This document shows, piece after piece, positions 15,439-26,044 of a stretch of 64,000 nucleotides of DNA. Both the position numbers and the translations under genes were made by a program. Numbering within the stretch: position 1 is the stretch's first letter; every line of letters starts with the position of its first letter. The stretch lies in assembly GCF_002300555.2 (NCBI RefSeq), contig NZ_NTHN02000006.1, positions 1 to 64,000 of the forward strand, in the 5' to 3' direction. Source of the stretch: Alloyangia mangrovi. GTDB lineage: Bacteria; Pseudomonadota; Alphaproteobacteria; Rhodobacterales; Rhodobacteraceae. The notes beneath the pieces are model-generated. The model was not told where the DNA came from and did no database searches. It saw only the letters and a list, made by a program, of their open reading frames with translations.

Positions 15439-16755
15439 TCACCAGCCCTGGGCGCTCAGCGCGGTGACGGCGGACCAGTTGAGCGTGATGGAAAGCGCCG
15501 CGAGCGCCGCGCCGAAAAGCGCGAAGCACAGGTCGTGCAGCGGGTCCCAGACGCCCATGCGTCGCGCCAGCCAGACCACGACCGGATAGGCCAGCGCGAA
15601 GGCCGCACCGTAGCCGAGCAGCGCGCCGATCAGCCCGTGGGTTTCCAGCCCGACGAGGATACAGCCCACCATCAGCAGCGCCCGCGCCAGCGCCAGCACG
15701 AAGAAGCTGCGGCTGTCGCCCGCCGCCAGTGCCGCCTGGTCGTAGGTCTGTACGATGATCTGCGGCATCTGCATGCAGGCGATGAGCACCGTCACCGCCC
15801 CGGCGGCGAGGTAGCGCTCGTCGTACATCAGCTCGACCAGCGCGTGGCCGCAGACGGCGAAGCTGGCGACCAGCACCAGAAGCGCGCCGGTCACCGAGAA
15901 GCGCATCTTGCGCAGGCGCAGGAAGTTCTGGCGGCTTTCGCGCGGCGGGCTCTCGCGGTAGATCGGGATCAGCACCTTGCGCGTCACTATGCCGCCCAGC
16001 AACATCGGGAAGGAGGCGAGGAAGTAGCCGATGTTGTAGACCCCGAAGGCGTCGAGGCTGAGGTACTTGCCGATCAGGATCTTGTCGCCCTGGCTGAAGA
16101 AGAAGCCGCAGACGGTCGACAGGAAGATCCACTTGCCGAAGTTCACCAGTTCGTGCCGCGCCTCGGGCTCCATGCGGAAGCGGTTGCGGCCCCCGGCGAG
16201 CAGCAGCGAGTTGGCGATCACCTCGAAGAGGCTGCTGATCAGCCCCGAGAGCACCAGCGACCAGACCGAGCCGGTGGCCCATGCCAGCAGCACCGCGCTG
16301 CCGACGCCGATGGTCTGCGTGGCCAGCTCGAGCAGGGTGACCCTGCCGAGCAGCAGGTGGCGGTTGGCGCTGTCCATGCGGGTCGGGCGAAAGCCGACGA
16401 TGAACAGCGACAGCCCCGCCACGGGCAGCAGGTGCAAGAGCTGCGGCTCGGCGTAGAAGAGCGACATCGGCCAGGCCAGAACGCAGGCACTGAGCCAGAG
16501 GCCGATGCCGCGCAGCACCTGGATGGTCCAGGCGGTGTCGAGGAAATCGCGGTCGTCGCCGCGCTTGCTCTGCAAGATCGCCGGGGTGACGCCCACGTCC
16601 GAGAACTGCATGAGCCCCATCAGGAAGACCGAGACCAGCGCCATGAGGCCGAAAGCCTCGGGGAAGAGCAGCCGGGTGAGGATCAGGTTGCTGCCGAGCC
16701 GCAGCGCCTGGGAAAAGCCGAAGCTGCCCACGGTCAGCAGCGACGAGCGCAGCAC
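15439..16755 (-). CDS. Polysaccharide flippase (Wzx / MATE-like MOP family)
   Basis: Multi-pass inner-membrane protein of about 438 aa with the typical start SFGFSQALRLGSNLILTRLLFPEAFGLMALVSVF and about a dozen hydrophobic segments. This family flips undecaprenyl-linked oligosaccharides across the membrane. GTG at 16755 opens the frame and no good ribosome-binding site is visible; it may be coupled to the upstream glycosyltransferase, which ends 46 bases earlier on the same strand. It sits between two polysaccharide glycosyltransferases and the PKS operon, so it is probably the exporter of this locus. Confidence 0.87.
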   Translation of the reverse strand: MLRSSLLTVGSFGFSQALRLGSNLILTRLLFPEAFGLMALVSVFLMGLMQFSDVGVTPAILQSKRGDDRDFLDTAWTIQVLRGIGLWLSACVLAWPMSLFYAEPQLLHLLPVAGLSLFIVGFRPTRMDSANRHLLLGRVTLLELATQTIGVGSAVLLAWATGSVWSLVLSGLISSLFEVIANSLLLAGGRNRFRMEPEARHELVNFGKWIFLSTVCGFFFSQGDKILIGKYLSLDAFGVYNIGYFLASFPMLLGGIVTRKVLIPIYRESPPRESRQNFLRLRKMRFSVTGALLVLVASFAVCGHALVELMYDERYLAAGAVTVLIACMQMPQIIVQTYDQAALAAGDSRSFFVLALARALLMVGCILVGLETHGLIGALLGYGAAFALAYPVVVWLARRMGVWDPLHDLCFALFGAALAALSITLNWSAVTALSAQGW

Positions 16756-16801
16756 CCGGGCGCGAGCGAGGCGCCGGAAAAGCGTCGGATCAGGGCGGTT
16801 G

Positions 16802-17668
16802 TCACCGGCTGCGGCTCCACTCCGGGCGGACCTGCGGCGTCAGCCGGACCAGCAGCGCGACGCCGCTGTAGACGGCAAAGCCGATCGGGTCGCGCAGCGC
16901 CATGCGCAGCTTCCCGATGGCCGAGAGCGGCAGCTTGTCGTCATTGCCCAGGAGCCGCGGGTAGAGCTTGCCGACCTCCGCCACCCCGGCGTCCTGCCTC
17001 CGGCGCACGCGGACCAGCGCGGCCAGCCCCTCGGCGATGGGCCATTCGTAATGGGCGGGCACCGAGGCGCGCTCGTCGGGGGTGAAGCTGAGCCGCACGA
17101 AGGTATCGTCCGAGATGATGTCGGGAAATTCCGGCCAGCGGGCACGGCCCTCGGCGTTGACCGCGAAGACCCCGCAGCCCGGCACACCGTCCGACATGAA
17201 GGGCACCTGCCGCCAGGTCCGGGCATAGGCGCGGGCGGCCCAGCCATGGGCGGTGATCCGCAGCCGTCCGCTGGCATAGCGCGCGCCGGGCCGGGACAGG
17301 GCGGCGTGGAGCTGCGCCAGCAGCGCCTTGCTGACCGTCACGTCGGCGTCGAGGTAGATGCGGATGCCCGACCCTGCCTCGGCGTCCCCGGCGTTGAGCG
17401 CGGCGAGCTTGCCGCCCTCTGCACGCTCGATCACCCGCAGGCTCCAGCCACGCGCGGCGAAACCCTCGACGAAGCCGCGGGCGCGCTCGGCGGTGTCGTC
17501 GATGCAGCCATTGGCTATGACGATGACCTCGGGCGCGGGGCTGTCCCCGGGCCAGTCCGAGGCCAGCAGGGCCTTAAGACACGCGCCGATCAGCGCGCTC
17601 TCGTTGCAAGCTGGCAGGATCACCGACACCGCGGGACTGCCAGGAAACTGATACTCGTCAGATGCCAT
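16802..17668 (-). CDS. GT2-family glycosyltransferase
   Basis: The N-terminal GT-A domain starts VSVILPACNESALIGACLKAL and has VIVIANGCIDDTA and YLDADVTVS (DXD-type metal/nucleotide-binding motif). A C-terminal basic and hydrophobic tail (GFAVYSGVALLVRLTPQ) may anchor it to the membrane. ATG at 17668 gives MASDEYQF and directly precedes the conserved domain; a start 7 codons earlier has no advantage. Same strand as the flippase, so likely one transcription unit. It is divergent from the GT4 gene across a 152-base promoter region. Confidence 0.82.
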   Translation of the reverse strand: MASDEYQFPGSPAVSVILPACNESALIGACLKALLASDWPGDSPAPEVIVIANGCIDDTAERARGFVEGFAARGWSLRVIERAEGGKLAALNAGDAEAGSGIRIYLDADVTVSKALLAQLHAALSRPGARYASGRLRITAHGWAARAYARTWRQVPFMSDGVPGCGVFAVNAEGRARWPEFPDIISDDTFVRLSFTPDERASVPAHYEWPIAEGLAALVRVRRRQDAGVAEVGKLYPRLLGNDDKLPLSAIGKLRMALRDPIGFAVYSGVALLVRLTPQVRPEWSRSR

Positions 17669-17820
17669 GATCCGTACCAAGGACGACACACATGCCTATG
17701 TCCTGCACCAGGACGGGGTAGCTTTGCCAGCAAACTATGGCCAAAGAATGATTTGAGGGAGTTTGTGGTTTAATTGTCGACGGCCGTCCCGGCCTGCCGT
17801 TCGACGCGTGGGGGGTTCCG

Positions 17821-19029
17821 GTGTCGCAAAACCTTCGGATCGGTTATCTCGTCCCCCAGTTCCCGGGGCAGACGCATATCTTCTTCTGGCGCGAGGTGCA
17901 GGCGCTCGAGGCGATGGGCCACGAGGTGCACCTTCTGTCGACCCGCGTGCCGCCCGCTGGGCTGATCGCGCACAGCTGGTCCAAGGAAGCCATCGCGCGC
18001 ACCACCTATCTTGGCGAGATTCGCCCGCTGGCCGCGGCCACCACGCTGGCCCGTCTGCTGCCGCGGGGGCTGGCGCTGGACCTCCTGCGCGAGGGGCCGG
18101 GCTTTGCCCGGGACACGGCCCTGACCCTCTCGGCCGCCGAGGCGCTGCGGGACTACACGCGCGAGCATCAGCTCGACCACGTCCACGTGCACAGCTGCGC
18201 CCGCGCCGCCCTGGTCGCCAATCTCGCGCAGAGACTCGGCGGCGCACCCTATTCGCTGACCCTGCACGGGCCGCTGTCGGATTACGGCCCCGGCCAGCGG
18301 GTGAAATGGCGGGAGGCGACCTTTGCCACGGTGATCACCCGCAAGCTGACGGATGAGCTGCATGCGGCGCTGGGGGACAACCTGCCGCCGCGCATGGTGA
18401 TCCGTCCGATGGGCGTCGACACCGAGGTGCTGCGCCGCGAGGCCCCCTATGTGCCACCCGAAAAGGGCCGGCCGGTGCGGCTCTTTTCCTGCGGTCGGTT
18501 GAACGTGGTGAAGGGCCACCAGGACCTGATGTCGGCGGTGCGCCAGCTGCTCGACCAGGGCGTCGACGTGCGGCTCGAGATCGCCGGCGAGGACGACGCA
18601 GGCGGCAGCGGCTACCGCGCCGAGCTCGAAGCGCATCTTCGCAAGCTGCGGCTGCGCGACCACGTGAAGCTCCTCGGGGCAATCGACGCGGGGGCGGTGC
18701 GCGACAAGCTGCTCTCGGCGCATGTCTTCGTGCTGGCCTCGTGGCACGAGCCGCTCGGCGTCGCCTACATGGAGGCGATGGCCTGCGGCCTGCCGGTGAT
18801 CGGCACCGACGCGGGCGGGGTGCGCGAGCTGATCGACGACGGGCATTGCGGCAAGCTGGTGCCGCCGAAGGACCCGACGGCGCTGGCAAGGGCGATCCGC
18901 GATCTGGCACAGAATCCCGAGACCGCGCGGCGCCTTGGTGCGGCGGGACGGGAACGCGTCGAACGGGACTTCCGCGCCAGCCTCGGCGCCGAGACGCTGA
19001 TCGAGGAAATCCTGCGCGCGCGGCAATAG
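17821..19029 (+). CDS. GT4-family glycosyltransferase
   Basis: GT-B fold enzyme of about 402 aa. The N-terminal domain carries RIGYLVPQFPGQTHIFFWREVQALEAMGHEV. The C-terminal nucleotide-sugar domain carries FSCGRLNVVKGHQDL, the E-x7-E region ASWHEPLGVAYMEAMACGLPVIGTDAGGVREL, and PKDPTALARAI, typical of family 4 exopolysaccharide transferases. GTG at 17821 has a G6 stretch 5 bases upstream as ribosome-binding site. It stands alone on the plus strand, divergent from the other locus genes. Confidence 0.87.
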   Translation: MSQNLRIGYLVPQFPGQTHIFFWREVQALEAMGHEVHLLSTRVPPAGLIAHSWSKEAIARTTYLGEIRPLAAATTLARLLPRGLALDLLREGPGFARDTALTLSAAEALRDYTREHQLDHVHVHSCARAALVANLAQRLGGAPYSLTLHGPLSDYGPGQRVKWREATFATVITRKLTDELHAALGDNLPPRMVIRPMGVDTEVLRREAPYVPPEKGRPVRLFSCGRLNVVKGHQDLMSAVRQLLDQGVDVRLEIAGEDDAGGSGYRAELEAHLRKLRLRDHVKLLGAIDAGAVRDKLLSAHVFVLASWHEPLGVAYMEAMACGLPVIGTDAGGVRELIDDGHCGKLVPPKDPTALARAIRDLAQNPETARRLGAAGRERVERDFRASLGAETLIEEILRARQ

Positions 19030-19053
19030 GCGCAAAAGCCTTCGATGGGTTTT

Positions 19054-19077
19054 GCACCTCTCTTCGAAGAGAGGTGC
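19054..19077. terminator. 24-base perfect palindrome between convergent genes
   Basis: A perfect 12+12 palindrome with centre TCGA lies between the GT4 stop and the secreted-protein stop. A smaller stem (CAAAA/TTTTG, 19034-19053) lies beside it. There is no T-run, but the position suits a bidirectional terminator. Confidence 0.5.
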
Positions 19078-19080
19078 GGC

Positions 19081-22073
19081 TCATAGACCGGCGGTGGGAA
19101 GTTCTGTCTCGGGCGCCGCTTCGAAGCTCAGCAATTCAACGGCGAAGAGCGTCACCCGGCCCTTGCCCCCCTCAGCGACCAACCTTCCCGCCGCATCGCG
19201 CGAAAAGGTGTAATCCCCCTGCGCCCCCGGCAGCAGCGCCCGGTCCTCGCCCGCGCCGCCGTTGAGGTGATCGTCGCTGCCCTTGCCGATCAGCAGGTCG
19301 TCCCCGGTGCCGCCAAGCAGGACGTCGGGCCGCGCACTGCCCTCCAACGTCTCGCCCCCGGGTCCGGCGCGCAGCTGCAGCCCGTCGTCGAAGGTGCTGG
19401 CGGCGCGCTCTTCCCAGCCGGTCGGCGCCGAGGCATTGTAGCTCATCAGCATGTCCCAGCGCGGATTCGCGTCATCGAGATGCCGCAGCCCGCCCCAGCT
19501 GCCCCATTGCGAGGCCGGGGCGACATCGACGAAGGCATTGAAGAGCGTGCCCCCCCGCCGCGATCCAGCCACTCAGCAACTGCTCGTAGAGTTTGGCCAT
19601 CTCGGGGCTGTAGTTGAACTGTTCGAAAAAGTCGGTGAGCCTCTCGTCCTGCAGCCGCTCGGCCTGCGCCGCGACATGCGTGCCGCCCTCGTACATCACC
19701 AGCCGCAGCCCCGCGGTTTCAGCGACTTCGGCGTGATAGGGCAGGATCTCTCCGGTCAGCTCGGCGAGCGAGCCCTCCTGCAGCGCCAGAGCCACGGGCA
19801 GCATGGCAGCGTCGAAACGGTGGTCTTTGACATATTCGCGCAGGGCGACGCGGCGCAGCCCTTGTTCTTCGCCCTCCTCCTGCGCCTGCATCTCGGCGCG
19901 CGCGAGCCAGTCGTCTACCTGCCCCGCCATCTCCGCACCGCCGAGCTCGTAGCCGAAGTAACCCGCGACGGCGTAGGCGTCGAAGCTCTGCTGCGGCGCA
20001 CGGCCGAGCGCCAGATAGGCCAGCGGTGCGGTGAGGATCTGCTCCTCGAGCCCCGGCCAGCCGGTGTGGGTGGAGATCACCCGCACGATCCGCTCGTCTG
20101 CCTCCGCGCCGTAGACCTCGCTCCAGATGTCCATGATCTGCGCGGCGCGCAGCGCGTAGAACTGGATCCAACCCGACTCCGAACGCCCCCAGCGCGCCTC
20201 GGCCTGCTGCGTCGCCCATTGCGCCTGCGGGAAGATGAAGTTCCAGACCTCGTTGGAATATTCGACATAGGCCTTGAGCCCCGGATCAAGTCGCGCCTTC
20301 ACCAGCTCGGCGAAATGCCGGACGTAGTCGTCATCGGCCATATGCGGCAGGGTGAACCACGGGTCGACGCCGACTTCGTTGGCGAGGGCGATCATCACCT
20401 CGGGCGGCACACCCCAGGCGGTCCAGGTGGCATCGCTGAGGCGCGGGCGGTCGTCCCAGCGCTGCACCGGCGAGCCGTTGGTCATCATCCAGTCCATGAA
20501 GCGCAGGCTGCGCAGGTCGTGAATGCGCGCCAGCCAGGCGGGGTTGAACAGCGCCCCGGCCTCGAAGAGCGGCATCTGATCCTCGCGCACCACGTGGATG
20601 TCGCGGATCGGATCGTCGGGCTCCGTGGCCGAGATCGAGATGCCCACCGAGCCCTCGCCCGGCGCGTAGTCGAAGAGCGCCCGGCCCTCCTCCATGCGCA
20701 CGCGGCTGGCGCGGCCGGTGAGCCGCAGATCGCCCTTGCCCTGCCAGAGCACCACGTAGGTGCCGCGCAGGTGCTGCGCGGCCTCGGGCTGGTCGGTGAG
20801 CAGCAGCGCTTCCAGACGCTCGACCCCGTCGGGGATGCGCAGCGGCCAGCCGTCCTCGTCCAGCGCGCCGAGGGCGCGGAGCGCGTCGATTTCCACTCCT
20901 CCCCATTGCCCGGGCAGGTGGCCGATCCACGGCCGCGAGGATTTCATCAGGTCGATGAACGGGTGCTGGGTGGACCAGTCAGAGAGCCCGTTGAGCCCCA
21001 TGGCCAGCGCCGGGGCACCCTCGGGGCGGGCCTCGGCGTCGGGCAACGCCAGATCGGGGCGCGGTGGCAGGGGCGCGGTGGCGGCAGGCAGCGGCGGCGG
21101 GTTCAACCCCGGCTTCGACGGCGGCCTGCCCGGGCGCTTCCGGCTGCGGCGCGACCGCAGCCTGCTCGGGCAGCCCCTCCGAGACCACCTGCCAGACGTG
21201 TGCGGCGATCTGCGGGTAGGCGGCGGTGATCTCGCGGTCGATCTCGGGCGGCGGCGCATAGCCTTCGGGCGGCGGCGCGCCATAGAGCGCGCTGTAGGTT
21301 ACCATGGCGGCGAGGAAGTAGAGCGAAGGCGTCCCGTGCGGCGCATCGTCGACGTAGAGCGCTTGCGCCGGCACGTCCTGCAGCGGCCCGCCCTCCTCGA
21401 GCAGCTCCGACAGGACGCGCGCCACGGGAATCAGCTGCACCGGTTGGCCAGGGCGCGCCGCGCGCAGCTTGTTCAGCAGGTCGTCGTACCAGACCCCGTA
21501 GGCGCCGAGCGTGTAGTCGTGGTAGCGCCGCATCCCCCGCGCCGAGGGCGGGTAGTCGCCGGCAACCGAGGCCATGTCGGGCCAGCCCTCGTAGATCCAG
21601 AGCGGCGTGCCGGGGGCATGGCCCTCGACCCAGTCGGCAACGGTGAGAATCGCATCCATCGGGCTGGTGCCCGAGGGGTTGTTGCCGGGATAGGGCGCGT
21701 CGGAGACCTGGTACTGCAGAAAATTCGCCGGGGTGATCAGCACCGCGTCAAAGCCCGCATCGCCGAAGGCGCCGCGCCCCGGGTCCCAATGATTGCTCAC
21801 CCCGGGAATCGTCCAGTTCGGCTCGGGCGGCAGGTTGTCGGAAAAGTCGCGCAGAAAGCCCCATTGCCCGTCGAGGGCAAGCCGCGCGCCATCCGCCTGC
21901 GCCAACTGCGCGAGCCAGTAGGGCGTGTTGCTATGCGCCTCCTGCCCGAGGAAATGCACCAGAGAATTGCCGAAGACATAAACCTCGCGCTCGGGGCTGC
22001 CGCCCTCCTGCGCCAGCGACGCCAGGGGCCAGCCGGCAGCCAGCAATGCTGCCCTCAGAAAACGCCCGACCAT
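19081..22073 (-). CDS. Secreted SGNH-like / glycosidase-like / RTX protein; two frameshifts
   Basis: Read as one ~996-aa protein. A signal peptide (MVGRFLRAALLAAGWPLASLAQ) precedes an SGNH/GDSL-like region (VYVFGNSLVHFL near the start, YVDDAPHGTPSLYFLA later), then a Pro/Ala linker. A large glycoside-hydrolase-like region follows (WSTQHPFIDLMKSSRPW, VEYSNEVWNFIFPQ, VMYEGGTHV), and a C-terminus with RTX-type repeats (GGTGDDLLIGKGSDDHLNGGAGED). The frame breaks in the linker (about 21075-21105, +1) and at the C7 run 19550-19556 (+1). The middle part has no signal peptide of its own, which favours a single gene. ATG at 22073 has GGGGGA 5 bases upstream. RTX repeats suggest calcium binding and type I secretion. 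A polysaccharide-modifying role is inferred from location only. Confidence 0.72.
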
Positions 22074-22206
22074 GAAAATCCCCCGAAACAACCCTGAACC
22101 AAACGGCTTTCCCGAAACATATGGGCACGCGGCGCGGTCACTCAAGCGGCACGAGGGGCGTGCTGCACTGCGGCGTAACTTTCCGCGCCTCGTGCGGTAT
22201 TTGCGG

Positions 22207-22234
22207 TTTTCATTTCGCTGCCGCTGCGTATAGT
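22207..22234 (+). promoter_or_regulatory. Probable promoter of leuL-leuA
   Basis: TATAGT at 22229-22234 fits a sigma-70 -10 box, and TTTTCA at 22207-22212 is a weak -35 with 16-base spacing. Transcription would start near 22241-22242, at or next to the leader peptide ATG. Confidence 0.45.
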
Positions 22235-22241
22235 CGCGGCC

Positions 22242-22331
22242 ATGATGACCCTTGGCCATATCCCCGCTGCTGCACGTGCATTCCGCGCGCCGGTTGCGCT
22301 TGGCCTGCGTCTAGTCCTAATCCGCCTCTGA
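22242..22331 (+). CDS. leuL: leuA leader peptide (LeuL), 29 aa
   Basis: The ORF starts with two consecutive ATG codons and ends LGLRLVLIRL-stop, with six Leu in 29 residues and five in the last ten. Two use CTA, expected to be rare in such GC-rich DNA. It sits 87 bases upstream of leuA, and its stop lies inside an RNA stem, as in ribosome-mediated attenuation. No ribosome-binding site is visible, and the predicted transcription start coincides with the ATG, so translation may be leaderless. Leu-rich leaders before leuA are known in proteobacteria; this one is called here from sequence alone. Confidence 0.7.
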   Translation: MMTLGHIPAAARAFRAPVALGLRLVLIRL

Positions 22332-22377
22332 GCGCGCATCTCGGCGCGACCGCTCAGAGGAGGACCGTTTCGCGCCG
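22286..22377 (+). promoter_or_regulatory. Attenuator with mutually exclusive stems upstream of leuA
   Basis: CGCGCCG occurs at 22286-22292 and again at 22371-22377, and both copies are complementary to CGGCGCG at 22342-22348, giving two competing pairings. A separate 10-bp stem joins 22325-22334 (overlapping the leader stop) with 22351-22360. A ribosome stalled at the Leu codons would cover the upstream copy. No strong T-run follows, so whether termination or initiation of leuA is controlled is unclear. Confidence 0.5.
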
Positions 22378-22417
22378 GCGAACCCTTTCCAGGACGACGA
22401 CTCAAGAGATCCGAAAA

Positions 22418-23983
<1,566 letters not shown>

Positions 23984-24029
23984 TCCGACCTGTGCCCATG
24001 GCATAACAGGCCCTTGGCGTGAGAGATCG

Positions 24030-24058
24030 AAGCCCGCTCCCTTTGGAGCGGGCTTTTT
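24030..24058 (+). terminator. Rho-independent terminator of leuA
   Basis: An 11-bp stem (AAGCCCGCTCC with GGAGCGGGCTT) has a 4-base loop and is followed by a T-run ending near 24058. Confidence 0.9.
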
Positions 24059-24118
24059 CTTGCGGTCCCCTCAAGGTGCATGGGGTACGTCCCGTCCATC
24101 GCCCCGGGGCCGCTTCAA

Positions 24119-25003
24119 TCAGGCGAAATGCCCGTCGAAAAGCGCCGCGTGCAGGAGCTGGCCGTGGTCGCCATGTCCATGCGGATCGGGCCGGTGCAGG
24201 GCGCCGTGATGCGTGGCCCCCTCCTCGGTATGGTCGAAATCTCCCGGCCCCTGCCAGCTGGCATCTCCATCGAAGAGCGCACCATGCAAAGCCGCGTATT
24301 GGCTTTCGAGGAACATAACCTCTTCCTGCGCCAGCACCGCCTGCGAGTGGTGTGACAGGCTGTCCTCCGCGCCGTCACTGGCGAAGACGAAGCCCTGGGG
24401 CTCGTCGTCCTCTGCCAGCATCTCCTCGAGAAAAGCGCGCCCGGCGTCGGAAGGCCCCTCGCCCTCGGTGCCCGCTGCGCCCTGCAGCCCGAAGGGATGC
24501 GGCACCGGGTCGCTCTGGGGCACATGTCCGCTCGCCTCGAGCCCCATGTCCTCGAGCGGGCCATCCACGGAAAGCTTCATGATTTCGGGAAGTCGGTCGG
24601 CCCAGCCGATGCGCCAGCTTTCCGCGTAGCCCGCCTCCGCGGGGGCCACCGCATTTCCCTCGGGCGCATGATGGAGGTCGAACCAATGGCCGATGCTGAT
24701 CACCGCGTTGCGCAGACCGCGCACGCTTCCATCGGTCTCGCCGCGCAGCAGCGCCAGCTTCGACTTCCGGCCCTGCGAGAGGAGCGCCTGCTCATGGGCA
24801 AGCGCATGTTCGGCAAGCGCATCCTCGACCCGCGCCTCGTCCAGCGCGTCTTCCCGCGCGACGATCGTCTGGTACCCGAAGACTCCCAGCGCGATGCCGG
24901 CGTCGACAAGCGCCAGGTCCTGGGCCGCGTGATTGTAAGGGGCGCCGTTGCCCATACCCCAGCCCTGCCCGGAGGACAGTCCCCGCTCCAATGTCCGCTC
25001 CAT
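24119..25003 (-). CDS. Uncharacterised protein, acidic with His/Asp-rich C-terminus
   Basis: I do not recognise this 294-aa protein. ATG at 25003 has GAGGGTG a few bases upstream. The first half is Ala/Glu/His-rich and probably helical (DALDEARVEDALAEHALAHEQALL). The second half has repeated acidic stretches and an alternating aromatic/small pattern (SQYAALHGALFDGDASW). The last 30 residues are rich in His and Asp (HRPDPHGHGDHGQL) and repeat the motif ALFDG. No signal peptide or membrane segment is visible. It stands alone between the leuA terminator and rfbD. Confidence 0.6.
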   Translation of the reverse strand: MERTLERGLSSGQGWGMGNGAPYNHAAQDLALVDAGIALGVFGYQTIVAREDALDEARVEDALAEHALAHEQALLSQGRKSKLALLRGETDGSVRGLRNAVISIGHWFDLHHAPEGNAVAPAEAGYAESWRIGWADRLPEIMKLSVDGPLEDMGLEASGHVPQSDPVPHPFGLQGAAGTEGEGPSDAGRAFLEEMLAEDDEPQGFVFASDGAEDSLSHHSQAVLAQEEVMFLESQYAALHGALFDGDASWQGPGDFDHTEEGATHHGALHRPDPHGHGDHGQLLHAALFDGHFA

Positions 25004-25143
25004 GGGTCACCCTCGTTCGCTTCGTTGCGATGCCGTCACAATCGCGCAATCAGGGGGCGGAAGCGGCGCGGAAACATGGCCGGAAAACGGAGACTTCCGG
25101 CGATTTTACGAGAAATCGAGAGGGTGCTGCGGGGCGGAGGGGC

Positions 25144-25998
25144 TCAGCCCTCCTCGGCCTGAAGCTCGGCGAGGATTGCCGCCAGACCCACCCGCCAGTC
25201 CGGGCGCGGCAGGCCGAAGGTGGCCTCGGTCGCGCTGTTGTCCATGCGAGAATTGGCCGGGCGCTTGGCCGGGGTCGGGAAGTCGGAGGTCGGGATGTCG
25301 ACCACCTCGCAGGTGATCCCCGACTGGGCGAAGATCTCGCGCGCGAAGTCGGCCCAGCTCACGTCGGGCCCGCCCGAGAGGTGGTAGGTGCCCGACTTCT
25401 CCGGCGCCTCGATGAGCTGGCTCGCCGCGGCGAGGCAAAGCTCGGCGATATCCGCCGCCGGGGTCGGCCCGCCGACCTGGTCGGCGACGATGGTGAGCCG
25501 GTCACGCTCGGCGCCGAGCTTCAGCATGGTCTTCACGAAGTTCTTGCCGTGGGCGGAGACCACCCAAGAGGTGCGGATGATCGCATGCGGGCCGCCCGCG
25601 GCGCGCACCGCCTCTTCGCCCGCCAGTTTGGTGCGGCCATAGGCGCCGAGCGGACCGGTGGGCGCATCCGGGGAAAAGGGCACGTCGCCCGTGCCGTCGA
25701 AGACGTAATCGGTCGAGATGTGGATGAAGGGAATGCCGAGATCGGCGCAGGCCCGGGCCATGGCGCCCGGTGCCTCGCCGTTCACCCGCGCGGCGGTGAT
25801 CTCGTCGCTCTCTGCCTGGTCGACGGCGGTATAGGCGGCAGCGTTGATCACCACGTCGGGGGCCTCGGCCCGCACCGCCTCGGCGCAATCGGCCGGATCG
25901 GTAAGGTCGACGTCCTCGCGGGACAGCGAGACGACGGGGGCGCGGCGCTCAATCTCGCGCGCGACCTGCCCCGTCGATCCGAACATCAGAATTCGCAT
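25144..25998 (-). CDS. rfbD: dTDP-4-dehydrorhamnose reductase
   Basis: SDR-type enzyme that reduces dTDP-4-keto-L-rhamnose to dTDP-L-rhamnose for surface polysaccharides. It has an N-terminal MRILMFGSTGQVARE Rossmann motif, INAAAYTAVDQAE, STDYVFDG, the YGRTK catalytic pair, and RTSWVVSAHGKNF. At 284 aa it is full length. No rfbA, rfbB or rfbC is visible in this window. It lies 46 bases downstream of the hydroxyacid dehydrogenase gene on the same strand, so the two may be co-transcribed. It may also supply sugar precursors to the 1-22 kb polysaccharide locus. Confidence 0.93.
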   Translation of the reverse strand: MRILMFGSTGQVAREIERRAPVVSLSREDVDLTDPADCAEAVRAEAPDVVINAAAYTAVDQAESDEITAARVNGEAPGAMARACADLGIPFIHISTDYVFDGTGDVPFSPDAPTGPLGAYGRTKLAGEEAVRAAGGPHAIIRTSWVVSAHGKNFVKTMLKLGAERDRLTIVADQVGGPTPAADIAELCLAAASQLIEAPEKSGTYHLSGGPDVSWADFAREIFAQSGITCEVVDIPTSDFPTPAKRPANSRMDNSATEATFGLPRPDWRVGLAAILAELQAEEG

Positions 25999-26044
25999 GA
26001 TCTATCCGTGTCTTTGAAGGTCTATGAAGTGCAGGGCGGGCGGT

